From: Wuchereria bancrofti
Taxonomy: Eukaryota; Nematoda; Chromadorea; Rhabditida; Onchocercidae
Direction of reading: 5' to 3'
DNA: 64,000 nt
Assembly (NCBI GenBank): GCA_005281725.1
Contig: SSBO01000001.1
Location: 10,618,251 to 10,682,250, forward strand
Under the pieces are notes generated by a model. It saw nothing but the letters and a program-made list of their open reading frames with translations. It ran no database searches and was not told the origin of the DNA. The translations under genes were made by a program, and so were the position numbers. Positions 12,001-24,021 of the stretch are shown here, piece by piece. Numbering within the stretch: the stretch's first letter is position 1; each line of letters opens with the position of its first letter.

Positions 12001-13946
12001 TGAGTTTTTTTAATAAACAACTGATCATCAGTGAATAGTTAGGGAGAGTGTTCAAGATAAACTGAAAAAGCAAACCGGCAAGAATTAAGGCATCAGCAGA
12101 ATAACTTGTATGTTTGACAAATTGAGCTAGTTCAAAAGCTTGTGCAAGGCGATGAGGCAAATACGGATCTTTGTTAGGATCGTATTCCGCGTGAAGCTAT
12201 AAATTGTGAATTTTCAAAAAGATTGTTTAATTTAATTTATCTAAAAAACTAGATATTGATCTGCTAGAAAAGATCAGAAAAAATTTATGAAAGAAATAGT
12301 TCAGATCTGAAAAGTGCACAATAATGAATGTAAAGAGACCAGAACTATGATTGCTTCGAAAAAAAAAAAAAAAAATCTCAGCAGAGTATTATTAAAGTTT
12401 GCAAGAATATGTTAGAAAAACTTACATGAGCAGCATAAAAATTAATACGGTATTGTTCAATTTCAATTTCCACTAAGCCCACACCTTTTCCACCAAACCA
12501 ATCACCTCTGAAATGAAAAATATTTTAACTATTCTGCGAAGTTTGAAAAAGTTTTATTAGAAAACTTGGATGCATCGAAATTACAACATTTTCAGTTAGA
12601 ATTTGCAAAAGCTTCCTAATTAGTTAAAATTTCATTTTTACTATTACTTCATTACGATAGATAAGTGTCAACAGCAAGAACAAAAGCATATGCATGAAAA
12701 GTTCCAAATTAACTAAGAAAATATTGACATTTTTTTTTTTAATCTGCAATGATAATAGTATCAGTATCATAAGAAAAAGTTTGATTAGTTAAATAACTCA
12801 ACAAGAATTCGGTGAAAATATTACAAACTTCAACTACCTGTGTATATGATGAGCAAATCCATTCAGAGTGAAACGATGCATTAAAGTTGAAACAATTGGA
12901 TGTCGACTGAAAACACAAATGCCACTTCCAGTGAATCCACTGTAATGAAAAATGAAATGGGTTAAGATTTATTGCTAAATGTAAAAGTATAGAATTCAAA
13001 AAAAAAAAAAAAATGTAAATATAAGTAAAATAATCCTATCATTTTGAAACACTAACTGATTTTTAATTTTAAATAGAAAAATAATACCTATGAAAGTAAT
13101 AGCTGTAAGCATATGCATCTTTCAATGCTTTTTGTAAACGAAGAAAATCACCTTCTCCCCAAACCTGAAAAAATAAAACTGGATTTTTTTCAGATTTTAA
13201 TCAATTATGATTTTGAGAAAAAAAAAAATGCAACATATTATTGTGTTGCTAAAAATATTTTTCACAAAACTTTGAGAAAGTATAACATCAAAATACAACA
13301 ATCTTCACTCAAAAATATTTCTCAGCATAGAAAGGTTAAAAATTTTAGAAAATATATCATAACTTAGAAACATACTTCTTCTAAAGCTACAATATCATAC
13401 TCATTTTGTAGCAAAGCTTCACCAATCTTCTTTATTCGAAGAGCATGATCACTGCTTCTAAATGGCCACGGTAAAGGTAGAGCCCTGAAAGGTATACTTT
13501 TTTAGTATGAAAAAGAAAATTATGCAATTAATTATCAAAAATGCATACATAAACCAATAATCTAATCAAAATAAAAAAAAGATAGACATCCGCTTATTCT
13601 GCTGTTGCGAAAAAAAAAAGGAAAAAAAAAACTACAAAAATTAAAATTACATGTACAACAGAGAGCTAATCTTTGGTAGACTTGAAGAATCTGTGAAAAC
13701 ATATTTTATGCATGTAAAAACTTATAACAAAAGCCTTATATCATTAAATTATTATTATTACCTCTAAAAAGCTGATAAAAATTTTGCTGTTAAAGGATAA
13801 TAATACTTCATTAATTATAGAAAAATTCATTTAATCTTCTAATTTTATTTACAAAGCTTTCCTATGCTTTTTTTTTTTTAAATCAAAAGAAAAAAAAAGA
13901 TTAAATACCAGCAATTTAAGCTAACAACGCGCAATATCAGTGGCAT
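9084..13946 (-). CDS. smpd2: Neutral sphingomyelinase (SMPD2-like, Mg-dependent)
   Basis: Eleven minus-strand exons: 13946-13909, 13484-13376, 13164-13088, 12939-12838, 12507-12426, 12196-12076, 11733-11648, 11380-11257, 10240-10119, 9728-9546, 9215-9084. Every junction agrees in phase, giving 391 residues. The family (exonuclease-endonuclease-phosphatase fold) hydrolyses sphingomyelin to ceramide and phosphocholine. Expected active-site blocks are present: LNCW at residues 10-13, LEEVW with Glu49, SGFTGSGICVFSRHP, HRGDWFGGK near 108-116, LHAEYD at 137-142, GDFN at 177-180 and SDHVGIYAE with His272. Glu49 and His272 have the same residue numbers as in the human enzyme. Two C-terminal hydrophobic helices (about 319-338 and 352-373) match the membrane anchor of nSMase1. 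A TTTCAG 51 bases upstream of the ATG may be a spliced-leader site. Confidence 0.95.
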
Positions 13947-13996
13947 ATTTTCAGGGCAATATTGTAAGGAATTTCGCCCAATGAATTGAAATTTTA

Positions 13997-14002
13997 CTGA
14001 AA
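13997..14002 (-). promoter_or_regulatory. Putative spliced-leader acceptor for sphingomyelinase gene
   Basis: The minus strand reads GTGTTTCAG, 51 bases before the ATG of the sphingomyelinase gene. No start-containing exon with matching phase was found upstream, which favours a 5'-end (trans) acceptor over a cis intron. Tentative. Confidence 0.4.
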
Positions 14003-15040
14003 CACAATTTCAGAAAAAATTTTTCTTTGCAACTAAAACAACAAAAATTGTACGAAAATTCATAAAAAAAATCATTCTTATCCATTTTACAATCTTAATC
14101 TTTGAAATAAATACCACTAGGTTATATTATCTATACTAAAACTAAAGATAGATAATTAAAATGATTACTGATCACAGATCATCAGTGATAACTAAAATGA
14201 TTACTGATCACAAATCATCAATGATAAAATAGCATCAGTACCGATTTAAATATGTTCGCAATAATTGATAATAATGCTGGCAAAAAAGCCAACTGACGCA
14301 GCAAAAAAAAAATCAAACAAAGGAGAACATTAAAATTCATTCTTTATTAATATAAAAAATTAAAATCACTCCAGCATCAGCAGCAAGAAAATGTTACATA
14401 ATCAATCATTATCTCATATTCCTGAAACATATTTAATAATATCAATCAAATTACAACCACATTCCTGTAAGCATTAAGAATGGTTTACCAAATTTATGCT
14501 AAATATGAACAATTAGATTTTTCAACCCTTTTATTTCATTTTTTTATTTATTCTGATTCAATAAAATTTAAAACAAGAAATTCTGGTTTATATCATTGCA
14601 ATGATATAAACATATCATTGCAATAAACTTTGGGGAAAAATTTTAGGAAGCAAAAAATATTGATAGGAAACAAAGAAATGTAAGCACTGATAATCACTTA
14701 CACCGCTGAGAAGTATGAATCACCTATCATTAAAAATACATCATCGAAGAGAAGAAAAACTATAATGATTATTTAGAAAAATCGATTCAGTCATATCTTT
14801 TATCTCTTTTGATTTAATTTGCATAATTATACTTTAAAATATTGAATAAATGAATCAAATAGAACAGGAAGGAAAAAGAAAGCAAAGAAAAAACATCAAA
14901 GAAAAAACGAAAAAGAAAGCAAAGAAAAAAATATTTATGAAGTACCGTATTCCTTCAAAATAAGCTGTAACCGGAAAATATGTCATCAGTGACACATGAT
15001 ATCATATGTCACTTCACATTATTAACCAGGCAAACGCTGC

Positions 15041-15288
15041 GAATTCTGAAATTTTGCCTGAAACTTTCTTTGTGACACACGACAAGCGTACTAAATTGTA
15101 AAATAATAACAACAATAATGATAACAATAATAATAATAATTAATAATTAATTAGTTAATAATAATTGATAACTAATAATTAATAATAATAATATAGTAGT
15201 AATAACAGTAGTGCGTAATTATAAGTAAATGATATTACTAGCATTATAAAATGAACCGTAGAAAATTTCAGGCAAAATTTCAGAATTC
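15041..15288. repeat. 28-bp inverted repeat flanking an AAT-rich core
   Basis: The left copy at 15041-15068 begins GAATTCTGAAATTTTGCCTG. The right copy at 15261-15288 is its reverse complement with a single mismatch in 28 bases; the outer 23 are perfect. The roughly 190-base core is mostly AAT/TAA microsatellite. No obvious target-site duplication flanks the ends. It may be a small non-autonomous element or a large hairpin; no coding capacity. Confidence 0.75.
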
Positions 15289-16997
15289 ACAGATTATAAC
15301 TGAGAAGCAAACATGAATGAATTCCAATAAATGCTTCCTTTTTTAAACCCTAATGCATCTTTTAGGGTAAAAAAAAAATTAAAATCTCGTATTATTATTG
15401 AAAATATATTCAATTAATTTAGATGTGAAAAAAAAAAAGTCGTTTTTTTCTTTCAAAAATTTCTAGTGAAAAAAAAAATTTTTTTCTTTCCGATAATTCC
15501 TAGTAAAAAAAAATTTCATATAATCCTATCAATTTTATCGTCAAAAAATTTTTTGCATAAAGAAGAAAAGAAAAAAAAAAAAACTCGCCGTAATAATTTT
15601 TGTTATTAGTGCATGTTTCTGAAATGAACTTGCCTGTTTATGTTTTGTGGAGTTTTTAATCTCTCAGAAAAAATAAAGGACAAAAAATTATTTTCCGATA
15701 GAAAACAAGAATGGTAGTGTTCAACACATACAAAAAAAAAAAAAAAAAAAAAAAATAATTGTGATTGTTTAAACGATTCATAAATGTATAAATGATCAGA
15801 AATCATTCAATCGAATATTTGTGATAAAAAAAAGTGTAAGCATTTCAACATCACAGAAGGTTTTCGTTCTTTTTGTATATGAGAAAAAAGAATAAAAGTT
15901 GCAAAAGTATGTGAATTAATACCTAAAGCCTCCCATAAAGTGAGTAATTAAACGTAACTTAAGTAACTAAAATATATGAAATAAGTAAATGAGTAAATAA
16001 TTCTAAAGCATATAAATGAGTAACAATGAGCAAATAATCTTCAAAATATATTAATGATAACAAAAGAGATTATATAAACTTGAATTTGTTATTATTGATA
16101 ACAATGAAAAATGAATCATTACTGAAGATTAATTGCATTAACCTCTAATTCAGATTAATTGCAACATCTCCAATTGAGATTAATTGCAGCACCTTTAATC
16201 AACATTAGTTGTAACACCTTTATTTAATTTTTCGCATCTCTAAAACACGTGCATTCAGTATATCTTAATGACAATTCACCCAAATAAATTTAAATTTAAT
16301 AAGTACATGAAACAATGAAAACCATCAATCCTTTACACCACACAATTTTCACTTCTAAAAACGACAATTAAAGAACACTGAAATTTTCGAAAAGTATATT
16401 ACAGTTAAAGATTTAAAAAAGGTAGAGAATGAAAAGGAAAAATTTATATCTCTCAACAAAGAAATTATTATTCTCACTCTTTTTTTTTTTGAAATCTTTA
16501 ACAGAGTAAAGTTTTAATGGAGTAAAGCGATATTATAAGAAATGCCTGAATTTATGCAAATTAATTAAAGTAATAATTAAACAGATAGTAAGGAATAGCA
16601 TTGATAAACATGAATGCATTACAGGAAAATTCTAAGAAAATACGTGAATAACACTTAAAATCAAAACATACAACAACAACAACAAAAAAAAAAGCCTAGT
16701 TCAAAGGGAAAAAATATTGTTATTTCACAAGATATTATTAGTCCATAAGGCCGTATTGTATTTCACGGCTGCAACAACACTTTGAGATGAATACTATGAT
16801 TAGCTGTTACTGAATGTATGTAATTTCACGTTTTATTTCCAGTTGTGCGTGTGTTGCATGTTTTGGTTTTAACACGTACGCTGCATGTTGTGATTTTATA
16901 AACAATCATTTTGTCTACTTTACCGGTTTTTTTTTTCACGTTATCTGTTACATCGACAATTGAAATATTTTGTGCTTAATATAACTCAAATATTTAT

Positions 16998-17003
16998 TTT
17001 CAG
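16998..17003 (+). promoter_or_regulatory. Putative spliced-leader acceptor for cox6a
   Basis: The motif TATTTATTTTCAG ends 10 bases upstream of the COX6A start codon at 17014. It matches the nematode 3' splice consensus, and no upstream coding exon was found. This position is typical of trans-splicing to a spliced leader. Confidence 0.6.
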
Positions 17004-17013
17004 TGTATTTTCA

Positions 17014-17768
17014 ATGTCACCTCTGCTACATCATTTGCTTTCCATTACACGATCACAATTATCTCGAACGCAGCTAAAGCAAACGACGAAAGCGTTTAGC
17101 GGAAGTCAAATACGAAATACTCGCCCTGCAACAGGTTAGTTAATAGTTTTACTACGTTCTACGTTTGCCTTGAGTGATTTTGAATTTTTCAAAGAAAATT
17201 GTAAAATGGTCCAAAAAATATTTACAGAAAACATTTATGTGTAATTCATATTTCATTTGGCTACCTACATTTCTATGTCAAATATATCTTTTTTTTTTGC
17301 ATATGTAAAATATTCATTAACCGTATTGCGACCAAGAAAAGTGAACTTTCAGTATAACTCAGCAAAAATTTATATTGCAGACTATGATGAAGAAGCAGAT
17401 GATCGTGATCGTTTCAAGTACGACAAATTTTACAATGCCGTAGTAATGTATGGTTCACCAGTGGTACTAGCGATCCTTTTTTATGTAACTTATTTGGGAC
17501 ATCAGATGGAGGAACATTTCGATCAAGAGAAATACGTTCACTACCCGTACCTCACTGTTCGCAATAAGGTTAGTTGAATTTGAAGTGAATGTTATATTAT
17601 CCTTTACCTTTTAAAAATTCTGTTACATAAAGATACTAGTTAAAAATTTTCTGTCATGTTTTTTAGCCGCTTCCATGGGGTGATGGTAATCACTCACTGT
17701 TCCACAATCCAGAAAGAAATTACGTGCCAGGTGTTGGTTTCGAGAAGAAACAAGAAAAACACCACTGA
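17014..17768 (+). CDS. cox6a: Cytochrome c oxidase subunit 6A (mitochondrial)
   Basis: Three exons (17014-17134, 17381-17568, 17667-17768) join in phase into 136 residues plus stop. Residues 1-40 are basic and hydroxylated, with no acidic residues, fitting a mitochondrial presequence. After an acidic stretch ([11 protein letters not shown], from residue 41) comes one hydrophobic helix, about residues 61-79 ([19 protein letters not shown]). The C-terminal block carries the subunit 6A signature: YPYLTVRNK at the end of exon 2 and [18 protein letters not shown] at the start of exon 3. Subunit 6A is a nuclear-encoded single-pass inner-membrane subunit of complex IV. A likely spliced-leader acceptor is 10 bases upstream and an AATAAA signal lies at 18028-18033. 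Confidence 0.95.
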
Positions 17769-20594
17769 TTTTAGTAATTATTTGGAAGTGCTCTGTGATT
17801 TTATTTCATTTCCTTCAACTGGTTTATCTTTATTATACATCTGAGGATTTACTAATTTATGATCGAAAATATTCACACTTTTTTACTGTCGATTACTGCA
17901 GGAAGTGTAATGAGCTATTTTGTTCTCTCTCTTTTACAAGTCAGATGATTTATCTTTCCCATACATCTGAGAAATTCAGTCTTATGCAAGCGTTATAAAC
18001 ATAAAGCCTATTGAGTACACTACGAAGAATAAATAAAAAGAACGAATTTCAAGGTTGGAAAATTTTGCTGGTACCCTTTTTCAATGCATTTCAGATTTTA
18101 TGATTTTCTTTTTATGGTATAAGAAGAGCAGGAAAAATAAATTTAAACTGGATGCGAAAATCACTTCCACGACTCATAATTTCCCATGTATGCAAATGCC
18201 ATTTTAACAGTCATTATTCTTCAGTAATTCTTTTCATAACATCTTTTAGTTTCTTAGTGGAAATGTAACGTTTGATAGTTCATTTGTATATCACGTAAAT
18301 ATGGAAGCACGTCCATAAAGGACCTTCTTTTTAACGAGGGTTTCTAGTGCTATTAATTAGGATTTCATACCGAAGTGTAATAAATGTGCAACGAACAAAG
18401 TTTATTGCTTCACACGCTAGAATGGTTTACAACGAACGGCTGATTTTAGAATTATTTGATGCGAAAGCTTTTTTTTTAAGAAGTAACGCAACGACAACTA
18501 ATGCTTGGAACTGTCATGCATTCGTTATCCGTGAATGACTTGTGGTAGTGTTCATTCAAAAGTGAGATAGATCCTTGTCAGTTGTGTAAGATATTCATGT
18601 TTCATGGGTTTCTTACTCGAATTGTAACACTCTTGTATTACAACATTTCAATTTTCGGCTGTTTGTAACCTAAAGTTTGACCATTAAGTTACTTTCAAGC
18701 ATACTCTATGGTGGGATGCAATGAGTTCAAATAAAAAAATCACATTCGGAACCTTAGTATTTCACCTTTACCTATAATTGTTCTTGTAAAGTGTTTTACT
18801 GAAATCTTAGAAAAGCATCAAGATTGAAATCATGATTGAAACACTTTACAGATCTAGTCCAAAGCTACATTATTATGATAAATTTCACAAGTACTCGTGA
18901 AGCGGTTGTTATTGAAATTTGATGTAATTATGATTGTACAGAAAAGATCAGTGATGCTATCATATTTATCATCTTAATTCAAAAGTGACTATCATGGTGA
19001 TATACGGAAGCTTTTTTCATAAGCCTAGCTAGCTAAAGTAAATCTCTCTGTAATATACTAAGTTACAAAAGTATTAGGATCATAGTTTTTATTATTAAAG
19101 TAGTCATTACTTGTCAAAAAAAAAAATTTAACTAGCAAACATTATCCAAGAATTATATCGAAATATAAAATTAGCTGATAGTGAGTGAAACTCACTATTA
19201 TTAATATGTCTTTTATTATATCTGAAATAAGTAAATCATTAAAGGACGTAAGAATTTGCAGAAAAAATACTTGAATGGAAATTGCTAAAAATTATAAATG
19301 GATTATCAAAAAAAAAGATAAAAAAATTTTTCTTCAAACATTACTTTCTTATTTGTAATAATAAATTTTATTTTAAATATTAAAAAATCAGTAAATAAAT
19401 TCCTTTTTCTAATTTTACTTTTTTCCTACATTAATCCAATTTATTCGTTATTTAAATAGCATACTAATTCCTTAGCGCAGTTATCAATTTTCCAAGGAAC
19501 TCATAAATAAATATATTCTTTTCATTCATTTTCTCAAAAATTTATTGAACAAAATTGTGGATAATTTTTAATTACTAAAAAATTTTTAATTATTCTTAAA
19601 ATAATAACTGAACAAATCTGATGACTCAAGTTTGACAGTTCGAAGGAATATTACAATGCAGTTAATATGATTCAATTTAAACAAATGATAATTTAGTATA
19701 TTTTAAAATAGTCGATATTTTCTATTCCTTTTTTTTTAAAAAAAGATAATGAAAAAAGCAAAGATAAATTAATAGTAAATGTCAGTTTTTCTCAACTTTA
19801 TCAACAATACAAGCAAATTATCCTTAAATACTGAATTAGTATTTCAAATATTATAAGTATCATTATTAATTTCAAATATCTGTTTATTAATCAAATTGTC
19901 GCGATATTAAGAATACATTAAGCAACATTTAACAGATACCAAAAAAAAAGGAAAAGAAATCGGACATAGAGCAGAATTTTCAATTTCGAAACAATTGTAT
20001 ACCATGTTATTTATCTGTTCATATACATTCTCAAACTAATATTTACCATTTGATTATTTACACAAATTTGATTGCTTCTTAAATTTTGAACTAAAACTTT
20101 TTTCGAAAAAAAAAAATAAAAAATTATAATTACATACGAAATTTATGAATTTAGCATGCATATACATACACTTTAACCATATATATCTCTAATAAAATTC
20201 GATTGCAATTTTTGCTAAATCATAAATCTTTTGAAAAAAAAAATCCATAAATTTAGTCAACTTATCACTCTTATCAAATGTACCTTTTCCTTCTTATCAC
20301 TCTTATCAAATGTACAAATCTTATTAAAACGAGAAAAAAAAATCTACTTCGATTATTTGTTAAAATAATGCAAAAGAAATGGAACAAAGTTATAATGAGA
20401 ATGCTAACAAACTTTGATCAACGTTAAAAAATTTCGGACAAATATTTTTTGAAATGTTACGGTATTTTAATAAAAAATGTTGGCGCACTTTTTTCTCAAA
20501 TCAGATATAAAATTCGGGCTGCTTAGAGTATGCTAAGTAGAATAGCAGAAGAATATGGTTTGATAGCTAACAATTAAGATCTATCTAATGAAAA
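17769..20594. other. Intergenic region
   Basis: No exon was supported in about 2.8 kb. The cox6a polyadenylation signal lies at 18028-18033. A 23-base motif (ACTTATCACTCTTATCAAAT and following bases) occurs twice around 20261-20315. The right edge is where similarity to the inverted-repeat arm begins. Confidence 0.5.
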
Positions 20595-20843
20595 TGATCC
20601 GTTATTTTTCGTCATACTTAATAGGAATAGCATTTTCGAGAATGAATTAACTTTGTTTTTTCCTTTTTTCAAATATTTCTGTCTAATAAGTATAAGAATA
20701 AATAGATGATAATTTGAGATAATCTATTTTTGTAATTTAAAACTTTCTGCGCACTTTTAAAGCTAAGTTTTTTAATAATTTTTCGTCTTCAATTCAGTTT
20801 AAAGTTTAAAAAAAATTTTTTTTCTTTTTTGACTTCAAATATT

Positions 20844-21751
20844 ATGATTTCAGTTATGTGTTGTAAACTTATTCCTTCGTTATGCATGCTTCTATCGATA
20901 GCAAATGCAGTGCATTTGGAGCATTATAGTACCAAAGAAAAGCATTCCCAGGATTTACAACCACAAGGAATGCAACGACAAAGTATGAAATCACTACGAG
21001 TGGGACTACAGATTCTGCAACCGCAAGGCATACCACCGCAAGGTATACCAGGCATACCACCGCAAGGTATACCAGGCATATCACCGCAAGGTATACCAGG
21101 CATATCACCGCAAGGTATACCAGGCATATCACCGCAAGGTATACCAGGCATATCACCGCAAGGTATACCAGGCATATCACCGCAAGGTATACCAGGCATA
21201 TCACCGCAAGGTATACCAGGCATATCACCGCAAGGTATACCAGGCATACCACCGCAAGGTATACCAGGCATACCACCGCAAGGTATACCAGGCATACCAC
21301 CGGAAGGTATTCCAGGTATACCACCGGAAGGTATGCCACCACAAGCTACACCACCACAAGTTATACCACCGCAAGGTATACCACCACAAGTTATACCACC
21401 ACAGACTATACCACCATACATTGGACCACAAGGTAACTAATTATGATTATACAATGTATCCATAATATTTACTTCTTACAGTTTTCAATTATCATTCAAC
21501 TGATTTCAGCTCCTGATAAAAAATGTACTGGCTGCATAATAAATATAAATTGCGGTGGTACAGAATGCATAACACAAGAAACGCCAGCACCATCAATTTG
21601 GACGTTACCACCCACGCACTCACCAACATGGACAATTGCACCAACGCCAACTCCAAAACCAACAGCACCTCCGCCTGTAACACCAGGAGGTTGTCGTTTG
21701 TGTCCATGTTACATACCTCCTCCATGTCAAATATGTCAACCATGTAAATGA
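20844..21751 (+). CDS. Secreted Pro/Gly/Cys-rich repeat protein, copy A
   Basis: Exon 1 (20844-21432) and exon 2 (21510-21751) join in phase 1 into 276 residues. I do not recognise the family. A signal peptide (CCKLIPSLCMLLSIANA) is followed by a basic linker, then 12 perfect or near-perfect copies of an 8-residue unit PQGIPGIS/P (21036-21323), a degenerate PPQ tail, and the exon 2 module. Exon 2 contains CTGCIININC, a Pro/Thr linker with WTLPPTHSPTWTIAP, and a C-terminal cluster CRLCPCYIPPPCQICQPCK. A TATGATTTCAG site ends at 20853. If it is a spliced-leader acceptor, translation starts at the ATG at 20856 and the protein is four residues shorter. AATAAA follows at 21842-21847. It is a paralogue of the gene at 28804-29736. 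The product is probably extracellular, perhaps cuticle- or secretion-related; this is inference. Confidence 0.85.
21036..21323 (+). repeat. 24-bp coding repeat, 12 units (PQGIPGIS/P)
   Basis: Twelve consecutive 24-base units (CCGCAAGGTATACCAGGCAT plus four bases) encode PQGIPGI followed by S or P. The last unit changes Q to E. The middle seven units are identical at protein level (PQGIPGIS), and variants sit at the two ends. This pattern is typical of recent unequal exchange or slippage. The period of 24 keeps all three frames of the opposite strand open, producing spurious long reverse open frames. Confidence 0.95.
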
Positions 21752-24021
21752 GAATTATGAGCATTTCATTTAACCATAGCTAAAACAAAAAAAAAAAAAA
21801 AAGAATTTTCTATTTTATTTTTATTCCTTAGTAAAAGATTCAATAAATTTCTTGCAAAACATATAGCAAAAGACAATTTTAACAAAATAAATTTGTGAGA
21901 TTGAAAATTCAATTTCACTACAATGAATGTTTTGATCTGAAGTCAGCGAAGATAATTGGAAACAAATTTTGCTCACAAAGTATAATATTAAATTTATCTT
22001 AGATTATTAAACTATCCTAGAAGTAGCGCAAAAGTTTCAGCAAAGAAACGTCATTGTGAAATTTTTATCATACAGTTTCTGTGCATTAATCATTTTCAGT
22101 GGAAAAACTGAAAGTTTGAATTGTGAATAAAATTTATTAAACCATTTTGATTGAAGTACAACAGTAATCACATCTAACTTAACTTCTTCAGCTCCTTTAC
22201 AAGCAATATTTGCTATTTATAAGATTTAATATTAAAAAGATTTTCCCATTTCTCATCAACTCCAGAGATTTAGTAAATACAGTTCTTAACAATTCATTTA
22301 AATCATAAATTGAAACTTAATCTGAACTAGTAGTATACAGTAGTCCAAATCATTTGCTTTCTATTTGCTTCAAGTTTTTTTTTTTTTTTGAATTTCAGTC
22401 TTTCGGAAAATTGAAACCAAAACATAAATGTCCCTCGTTCAGAGGCGAAAACCAACGTTTAGAGTACAGTTCACATTCCTTTCCCTAAAAGAATGAAAAG
22501 TATAAAATATTTTTCCAAAGGTTATTAAATGAAAAATGTTGCAAAGGAAGATATTTGTTTTATTTCAAATTGGGCGGAAGTTCAAATCAAACATTTGTGG
22601 AAACAAACGTAAGCTCAGTTGAAACGTAAACTCATTAAGTCCGAAACAAACAAACGTGGTTAACTCTATCACGCCTACATATCACGACCCGAAGCATCCC
22701 GGATTTCAAATGTTCACGTGCCTTTGAAGTACACTTCTAGAGATAACCTTTAATTAACCGAAATACTCTGTATTCTTCCTGATTTCCGGACTCATTCCAT
22801 TAAATTGACTTAAATTCACTCATACTATTAAAAAATAATGTTTTGCTTTGCTACATACTTCCTCAGCTCTATAATTTTAAATTGTTATCAGCTGTTGTCA
22901 CTGTTAACAAATAAACTATTACATACAGACAATCGGATCTCTCAATATGTCGGCGTATTATTGGTGAACAAGTGCGCCAATACTATTTTAATGAAGCAAG
23001 TAGTGCTCCACTCAATAAAATATACACGTTTCCGTATTCTTCTCTGAGCACAGTTAATAAAATAACAGTTCTGTACAGTTCAAATTTTAACATTAATCAT
23101 CTTTTATTAGAACTCGGACAACAGGTTAACAAATTGCGAAGACTAATAATGAATGTTTTTAATTATGTGTCACCTTATCGTGTCACCTTTGGTAGTAAAT
23201 AAATGAGAAGACATTCAATCTTTCCTAATCGTCAAAATATCTATGTGAATCTCACTGCAACCAAAATGACAATACCAAAATTTTGGAAAGAAATAACCAA
23301 CAAAAACAAAAAATGAATTGCGCTATGTCATATATAAAAAACAGTGAAACAGTTTCATTATTCGCGAAAAAATTTTCAAAATAGATATCTGTTCATCAGT
23401 TTTAATAACGCTTGATGCATTCAAGTACGTGAAACACACGTAAATGCTCACAACTTAGTACTTTCAACAAATTTGAGTAATGAAAGAAATTACTCATCTC
23501 CGCTCGATAAATTCATAATAAAAATGACCGATGTCCGGGAATTACCCATTTGAGTGACTCCGTCCACTTTATAACTAATTAATTGTTTCACATTGTTACG
23601 CTAGGTCGAATTTGATGCATTCAGTTATTTTGTGTTTCTTTGATTCGACATTCCTTACAGTTATATTTAACAGGATTAGATTACGTTGATAGTGACCAAA
23701 ACCAAGTTATAAGTATCAAGAAAAAAAAGCACAACTAATTTAGTACGTGAAGATTGTCGCAATTAATTTTATGAAATAATAGAATTAGATTATGTTGGCA
23801 GAATTAGATTTAACAAAATTAGATCACGTTGAAGAGATTCAGCTAATTTTTAATTACCAAGTTTAATCTGGTGTATATTTCCTTATATTAAGCTTAAGAT
23901 ATACTTTTATTATTGCAATCATTAATAAATATTACAGTTGTTTTTTCGAGGAAGTATGACTGATCATTATTGCGATCGTTTAAATTAAACATAATAAATT
24001 TGGATCATGTTGGGATTTTTA
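21752..24021. other. Non-coding inner part of the left arm and adjacent unique spacer
   Basis: Sequence up to 23365 belongs to the inverted-repeat arm; 23366-24021 is unique and precedes mrpl-39. Open frames at 22838-23047 and 22972-23202 recur in the other arm only because the DNA is the same. They show no domain, codon bias or splice context. No RNA gene was recognised. Confidence 0.5.

Larger units (their letters stand above)
13947..17013. other. Intergenic region, divergent promoters
   Basis: This 3-kb interval separates the minus-strand sphingomyelinase gene from the plus-strand cox6a gene, so it must hold both promoters. It contains a short tandem duplication around 14155-14225 (ATGATTACTGATCA repeated), the 28-bp inverted repeat at 15041-15288, and a 24-base A run at 15732-15755. 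No exon was supported. Confidence 0.55.
20595..23365 (+). repeat. Left arm of ~2.8-kb inverted repeat
   Basis: This segment matches the reverse complement of 27190-29990. From the 3' end of the secreted-protein gene (about 21720) to 23365 the arms are nearly identical, with only two or three base changes and poly-A length differences seen by eye. The inner breakpoint is sharp: both arms share ATTATTCGC and then differ. Outwards from the coding region, similarity decays gradually and is lost near 20595. The mature coding regions within the arms are largely unalike. Confidence 0.92.

Noticed and set aside
14700..14730. Alternative first exon for the sphingomyelinase (ATG ATA GGT ..., good GTAAGT donor, correct phase)
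   Set aside because: It would remove the LNCW strand that supplies a conserved active-site Asn. The exon at 13946-13909 provides LNCW in phase and is clearly better.
20924..21421. Long minus-strand open frame (Gly/Cys/Pro repeats) opposite copy A
   Set aside because: It is a shadow of the 24-bp repeat: a period divisible by three with no stop keeps all frames open. It has no signal sequence or splice support.
22838..23202. Two overlapping open frames conserved word for word in both inverted-repeat arms
   Set aside because: Conservation simply reflects near-identical arm DNA, with non-coding bases equally conserved. There is no domain and no coding signature.
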